From contig NZ_SMMX01000006.1 of assembly GCF_004345005.1 (NCBI RefSeq), positions 1 to 64,000 of the forward strand: a stretch of DNA of 64,000 nt, given 5' to 3'. This stretch comes from Extibacter muris. GTDB lineage: Bacteria > Bacillota > Clostridia > Lachnospirales > Lachnospiraceae. This document shows positions 60,029 through 64,000 of the stretch, in pieces. The position numbers and the translations under genes are program-made. The notes under the pieces were generated by a model. That model was given only the letters and a program-made list of their open reading frames with translations, made no database searches and was not told the origin of the DNA. The first letter of the stretch is position 1. Each line of letters begins with the position of its first letter.

Positions 60029-61309
60029 ATGAAGAGAAAATTATTAGCCGCTCTTCTCGTTGTTACACTGCTCGTCCCGGTTATCACTGCCTGCCATGAC
60101 AGCGAGACGGAGACGGTGACAAAAGATGTAGAGACAACAGGATATGATCCGAAGGAGGCCGTAAAGGATTTTGAATTCGGAGAGCTGACAGGCGAAGAGA
60201 AGAGCTATACGGTAGAAATGGGGTATTTTAACTGTGACCACATGGTTGCAGGTATTATCGGCGATAAAGCCGGCATATATGAAGCTATGGGGCTCAATGT
60301 CAATATTACCAAATCCGCCGAGACGCTCAAGGCACTGACGAGCGGCGCCATGGATGTCGGCTATACCGGCATTGAAGGTGCCATACTTGCCGTAAACAAA
60401 GGTGCTCCGTTCTGCATGGCGGCTGCTAACCATATGGGAGGTTCCCGTTATCTTGTCGTTAGCAATGACATTGAAGAGCCGCAGGACCTTGTCGGCAAGA
60501 CAATAGGTTCCATGACCGCTACGCCCGATATCGATCCTGAATTTCTGACATGGTCACAAAAGCTCGGCATACCCGCAGACGCATCCAGCTACAATATCGT
60601 GGACATGGGACAGCAGGATGCCTGCTTTGCGCTCAAGGCCGGACAGATTGATGCTTTTACCTGCTGCGATCCTTATGCCTCGATGGCTGAATTTGAGGGG
60701 TTCGGTAAGATTATGGGAATCGGCTGGGGCGCTGCTGATGTAGATGCCGAATCATCCGCAGATACATGGGGGCTCTGCTGTATCTACGCAATGTCCAATG
60801 ACTTCAAGGAAAACCACCCGGAGCTGGCAAGACGCCTTGTATATGCACACCAGCTTTCAATCGAATACATGTATGAACATCCGTATAATGCCGCTATGAT
60901 GTTCGCAGACGGGTTTGACGTGGATCCTTATGTGGCGCTCCGCACGATCTACATGAAGACGGTAGCCGAGGGACGCACCATCACCTGGCACTTTACAGAG
61001 CAGAACATTCAGAATTATGAACATTATTTTACCCAATATCCCCAGATACCAGATGAAGAGATACCACATGTCAATGACGTAAGCAAATTTATGCAGACCG
61101 AAATATCTGAAGACGCCGGAGTTGAAGATTTCGAAAAATTCATCGAAGAAAAAATCGATCCTGTCATGCCGATAGGAATGACCTTCGAAGACTGGTACGG
61201 CAAGGCAAAAGAAATCGATAATATATCAGACAAAGAAGCCGTAGACATATCCGATACGGCAACCTCTTATCTGAATAAAGATCTGAAAGACCGGATCACT
61301 TATGAATAA
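60029..61309 (+). CDS. ABC substrate-binding lipoprotein (NMT1/SsuA-like)
   Basis: 426-residue lipoprotein, long for the family. The signal peptide ends with the lipobox VITACH. VEMGYFNCDHMVAGIIGDKAGIYEAMGLNV split near residue 65, LTSGAMDVGYTGIEGAILAV and TIGSMTATPDIDPEFLTW are SsuA/NMT1-type segments. Cysteines are frequent (FNCDH, PFCMAA, ACFALK, FTCCDP, GLCCIY), unusual for a surface protein and suggestive of a metal or metalloid ligand. It probably feeds the SaoP/SaoA importer, whose operator it shares. Confidence 0.87.
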   Translation: MKRKLLAALLVVTLLVPVITACHDSETETVTKDVETTGYDPKEAVKDFEFGELTGEEKSYTVEMGYFNCDHMVAGIIGDKAGIYEAMGLNVNITKSAETLKALTSGAMDVGYTGIEGAILAVNKGAPFCMAAANHMGGSRYLVVSNDIEEPQDLVGKTIGSMTATPDIDPEFLTWSQKLGIPADASSYNIVDMGQQDACFALKAGQIDAFTCCDPYASMAEFEGFGKIMGIGWGAADVDAESSADTWGLCCIYAMSNDFKENHPELARRLVYAHQLSIEYMYEHPYNAAMMFADGFDVDPYVALRTIYMKTVAEGRTITWHFTEQNIQNYEHYFTQYPQIPDEEIPHVNDVSKFMQTEISEDAGVEDFEKFIEEKIDPVMPIGMTFEDWYGKAKEIDNISDKEAVDISDTATSYLNKDLKDRITYE

Positions 61310-61310
61310 A

Positions 61311-61601
61311 TGGGGGTTTTAAGTAAAGTGGGCTGCGGGAGGAGAGCCGGATGGCATCTGCTCCGATGCGACCGAGGCTTCGACTAGTCCACGGCCTCCT
61401 AACTTTGCGGCAGAGTCGCTGATAGCAGCTCCTCTCCCACAAACCAAGGATTCCGGGACGGATTCCTTGGCCCGTGGGATGAGAGCCGCAATCGGCGAAC
61501 ATTCCACAGGCTTAGGAATCTGTGTGATAGTCGCAGTTCCCGGACGCATCGGAGCATCTGCCCCATACCTCCCCCTCGGCGTCTGGTTTACTAAACCCCC
61601 A
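61311..61601. repeat. 291-bp palindromic element between convergent genes
   Basis: The ends are TGGGGGTTT (61311-61319) and AAACCCCCA (61593-61601). Inside, GCTCCGATGCG pairs with CGCATCGGAGC, CTC-TCCCAC with GTGGGA-GAG, and the tip is CCAAGGATTCC / GGATTCCTTGG, so the whole can fold as one long stem. The left end resembles the element at 15617. It begins one base after the binding-protein stop and its right end supplies the last codons and the stop of the kinase gene. It fills the gap and may terminate both genes. Confidence 0.7.
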
Positions 61602-63255
61602 ATTCATTCCGAACCCAGGGGAAGTCCATCATAAATACGGTTCCTTTCCCTTCCTCGCTTTTGACCCGGATAGATCCTCCGTGTTCTTCTGTCAGTCGCT
61701 TTACCACCGTCAGCCCGATTCCATTTCCTCCCTCTTCACATTTTGTGGTGAAAAATGGTTCAAAGATATGCTGGCGTACAGCTACCGGAATCCCGCCTCC
61801 GTCATCTTCTACCACGAGCCTAGCCATTCTCTCATCTTCGGTGCTCAGTCCGAACTGGATTCCTATCGTCCCCCTCCTTTCACCTATTGCATGTATCGCA
61901 TTGGCAGCCAGATTCAGTATGATCTGGTTTAACGCGCCAACCTGTCCTCTTACGTAATACTTTGTCCGGCAGACCGCCGTGCGCAGTGTGATATTATCAG
62001 GAACAAGACGTTCCACCATACAGACACTGTTTTCCACCGCGAATGTTGCATTGTAGACAGACAGCACTTTCTCCGCCCTGCCTTGTCTGCTGTAATCCAG
62101 CAGCTGTCGTGCCAGATCCTCACAGCGCTTTGCCGTAGCCGAAAGTTCTGCCGTCTCATCCGGCATCTCCCTCTGTACCGTCTCATTCTCGATCAGCAGC
62201 TCGCTGTATAGCACGACCGGAGTCATGAGATTGTTAAACTCATGTGCTATTGCCCCTGTAAGGACAGCCATGGTCTTTGAATGGTTATATTTCTGCATCA
62301 GATTCTCCTGGTTTCTCAGCGCTTCATTCGCCTCATTCAGTTCCTTTTCATGTTGAAGCTCCATCTTAAGCTTCTCCTCTTTTCTACGCTGCTGCACAAG
62401 CCGGCTGATGAATAGGCTGATCCACAACAATAGCACCAGCCCAAGCACGGCAAGATAAAGTGCAATCCTGTCAATCGGCTCTACGATGCCGTCATAGCTT
62501 TCAACCACGCACAGTCTGAACGGCTCGCCCTCAAATTCTGCTGTATCATATGCTATCAGTCTGCGCGTACGTTCGGGTGTTCCGCCCCGGACTTGATAGG
62601 ACCATACCATCTCACAGTCTGTCTCTTTGTATTCAGAGACGGAAAGCTCTTCTTCTTTTCCACCATCCCCTGACATGACTGTTATCCCATTCCTGTCCTT
62701 CACTACACAATATCCTCCATTGCCCAGTTTTAGATTAGACAATGCCTGTTCCTCTTCATAGACTTCATCCAGGTTCAGCTCAACCTGCACATACCCCGCA
62801 AGGCTTTTCCCGATATAGACAGCTTTGGTCAGATAGAGGGCATAATAGCCTTCATCCAGATGTCTGACCGGTCCTGCAATAACCTCCCCAGGCTGTACGG
62901 CCGCTTCATCGCATGCCTCTTTCTCCCACTTCTTCAGGCTCCCTGCATCTGCCTGCGGTATATATCTGCTCTTTTCACCCGTCTTCAGCATATTCTGTTC
63001 TATGGCTTCTACGTTATCCATATCACCTGACAGGGCGGCATAGACGAGATTACTTTTGGCGCGGAAACCGGCCTCAAGGCTTCTGGCACTTACCCTTGCA
63101 ATACTTATCATGTTCTCCTTTTCATTATTGACAATCGTCTCCTTGACCGTACGGTAGCATATGAAAGCTATCACCAGAATCAGCAATGCCCCCACCGCTG
63201 TGATGGAAGTCTGTACCCGTCTGCTTTTCATGCTTGTTTTCATTCTTTTCTTCAT
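61591..63255 (-). CDS. membrane sensor histidine kinase
   Basis: 554 residues: helix at 17-37, extracytoplasmic sensor domain about 38-262 of Cache type (GYVQVELNLDEVYEEEQAL, YCVVKDRNGITVMS), second helix near 265-287, then a coiled linker. The HisKA box is GAIAHEFNNLMTPVVLYSE, and the ATPase has LNQIILNLAANAIHAI (N box), VEDDGGGIP (G1) and GGNGIGLTVVKRL (G2). It is divergent from an OmpR-type regulator gene, its likely partner. The stop codon lies within the palindromic element. Its signal is unknown. Confidence 0.92.
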   Translation of the reverse strand: MKKRMKTSMKSRRVQTSITAVGALLILVIAFICYRTVKETIVNNEKENMISIARVSARSLEAGFRAKSNLVYAALSGDMDNVEAIEQNMLKTGEKSRYIPQADAGSLKKWEKEACDEAAVQPGEVIAGPVRHLDEGYYALYLTKAVYIGKSLAGYVQVELNLDEVYEEEQALSNLKLGNGGYCVVKDRNGITVMSGDGGKEEELSVSEYKETDCEMVWSYQVRGGTPERTRRLIAYDTAEFEGEPFRLCVVESYDGIVEPIDRIALYLAVLGLVLLLWISLFISRLVQQRRKEEKLKMELQHEKELNEANEALRNQENLMQKYNHSKTMAVLTGAIAHEFNNLMTPVVLYSELLIENETVQREMPDETAELSATAKRCEDLARQLLDYSRQGRAEKVLSVYNATFAVENSVCMVERLVPDNITLRTAVCRTKYYVRGQVGALNQIILNLAANAIHAIGERRGTIGIQFGLSTEDERMARLVVEDDGGGIPVAVRQHIFEPFFTTKCEEGGNGIGLTVVKRLTEEHGGSIRVKSEEGKGTVFMMDFPWVRNELGV

Positions 63256-63342
63256 CTTCTATTCTCCGGCAGTTGACTTTAAAAAACAGGGCAGATATAA
63301 TCTACCTATGGTTATTATAACAGAAGGACAGGTGGCAGCAAC

Positions 63343-64000
63343 ATGCAGGATATATCGGTACTTATCATTGATGACGAACCCGCTGTACTAAGAGCAGTCG
63401 GCGCTGTATTAAAACGGGAGCATATGGATGTCTCTTGCGCTGGAAGCGGTACGCTTGCGCTGGAAATGTTAGAAGCACGCACGTATGATATCATTCTCCT
63501 GGATGTCATGATGCCAGAGCAGGATGGTTTTGCCTTGCTTGAGACACTTCGCCGGCGAAAGATATATACCCCGGTAATCATGCTGAGCGGCAGGGCAGAA
63601 GATGCCGCACAGGTAGAAGGCTTGAAGCTCGGAGCCGACGATTATATAACCAAGCCGTTCAGCAAATCTGTGCTCGTATCCAAGATACAGGCTATCATGC
63701 GCCGCACAAGCCAATATGCCGCAGCTCCTGACAGTATTCAGGCCCCGGTCCAAAAAGGGCCGTTTACCCTGCATATGAATTCACAGACCATATGGAAAGA
63801 CGGCAGGGAGATTGCACTTACCTCCAAAGAATTTGCACTTTTCTGCCTTTTTATGGATCATCCCGGATATACGTTTACCAAACAAGAGCTGTTCCGCAAA
63901 GTATGGAAAAGCGATGCGGCTGACGACAGCACGATTCTCGTATATATCAAGAAACTCCGCGGCAAGATTGAAGACTGCCCTTCTGCTCCGGTACACATAC
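63343..64000 (+). CDS. OmpR/PhoB family response regulator (3' end beyond window)
   Basis: The reading frame is open from ATG at 63343 to the window edge, so the C-terminal end is missing. A receiver domain (residues 1-118: VLIIDDEPAVLRAV, phospho-acceptor Asp in ILLDVMMPEQDG, Thr/Ser in VIMLSGRAED, Lys in DYITKPFSKS) is followed by a winged-helix effector domain (IALTSKEFALFCLFMDHPG, TFTKQELFRKVW, LVYIKKLRGKIE). It is divergent from the histidine kinase with 87 nt between. The weak start site is AGGACAGGTGGCAGCA. Confidence 0.92.
   Translation, partial: MQDISVLIIDDEPAVLRAVGAVLKREHMDVSCAGSGTLALEMLEARTYDIILLDVMMPEQDGFALLETLRRRKIYTPVIMLSGRAEDAAQVEGLKLGADDYITKPFSKSVLVSKIQAIMRRTSQYAAAPDSIQAPVQKGPFTLHMNSQTIWKDGREIALTSKEFALFCLFMDHPGYTFTKQELFRKVWKSDAADDSTILVYIKKLRGKIEDCPSAPVHI

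Noticed and set aside
1-64000. CRISPR arrays, transposase-encoding insertion sequences, selC
   Set aside because: No regularly spaced repeat array, no transposase-like ORF and no long-armed tRNA-Sec were seen on either strand.

Overview
The window reads as chromosome of an anaerobic Gram-positive gut-type Clostridium, most likely Lachnospiraceae. The reasons are moderate GC, strong AGGAGG-type ribosome sites, clostridial gene neighbourhoods (tsaE-tsaB-rimI, tsaD, nadA-nadB-nadC, FMN-riboswitch ribU), a Tn916-type mobile element, abundant molybdenum and selenium genes, and no respiratory-chain genes. Genus assignment is inference; no 16S sequence is inside the window.

Layout. 1-3.6 kb: leader and promoter of an rRNA operon that leaves the window to the left, two tRNA-Ser genes and a badly frameshifted Cna-B type surface adhesin. 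3.7-10 kb: minus-strand housekeeping run (ycxB-like, tsaE, tsaB, threonine-aldolase-like, rimI, zinc-ribbon protein, rnz, tsaD, ispD). 10-18.7 kb: VOC protein, DUF134-NifX fusion, riboflavin ECF transporter under an FMN riboswitch, NAD synthesis operon, yitT-like, tex. 18.8-26.7 kb: minus-strand molybdenum operon (xdhC-like, modE-like, moaC, molybdopterin-binding protein, moaA, MOSC, modABC) ending in a deleted xanthine-dehydrogenase remnant; the block is flanked by direct repeats carrying a 16-bp palindrome next to a TetR gene. 26.8-29.2 kb: TetR, diacylglycerol-kinase family, glycerophosphodiesterase. About 29.25-38.2 kb: Tn916-related mobilizable element (int, xis, MobT-type relaxase, oriT, regulators, cargo ABC transporter) without a conjugation apparatus. 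38.3-46.3 kb: PAP2, hemerythrin, an SfsA-MutY fusion, and a DUF4091/GH123-like hydrolase with a sugar ABC importer. 46.5-52 kb: second molybdenum operon with a DMSO-reductase-family enzyme, its four-cluster ferredoxin and mobA, moeA, mobB.

52.1-64 kb is the most interesting part. It holds a DUF3343 protein, a DsrE-like protein, a MerB-like organometal lyase, an ABC importer (ATPase, two candidate binding proteins, permease), an ArsP-like efflux permease, a thioredoxin-like protein, a double-cubane-cluster reductase, a LysR regulator and a divergent two-component system. Three of these genes (MerB-like, thioredoxin-like, ABC permease) contain an in-frame UGA followed at 14-18 nt by a hairpin placed like a bacterial SECIS element, with the correct reading frame continuing to a normal stop. 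Ordinary ORF calling truncates or splits all three. In the MerB-like protein the UGA falls on the catalytic cysteine position, in the thioredoxin-like protein inside a C-A-U-C motif, and in the permease just after the EAA loop. The gene content matches what I recall as the Sao family names in NCBI protein families (saoL, saoT, saoP, saoE, saoA, saoD); this naming is from memory. A palindrome AATATTAA-N6-TTAATATT lies between the divergent saoT/saoP genes and before the second binding protein, with a degenerate copy before the reductase, suggesting one regulon. The simplest model is selenium-dependent uptake, cleavage and export of an organometal or organo-chalcogen compound; the substrate is unknown.
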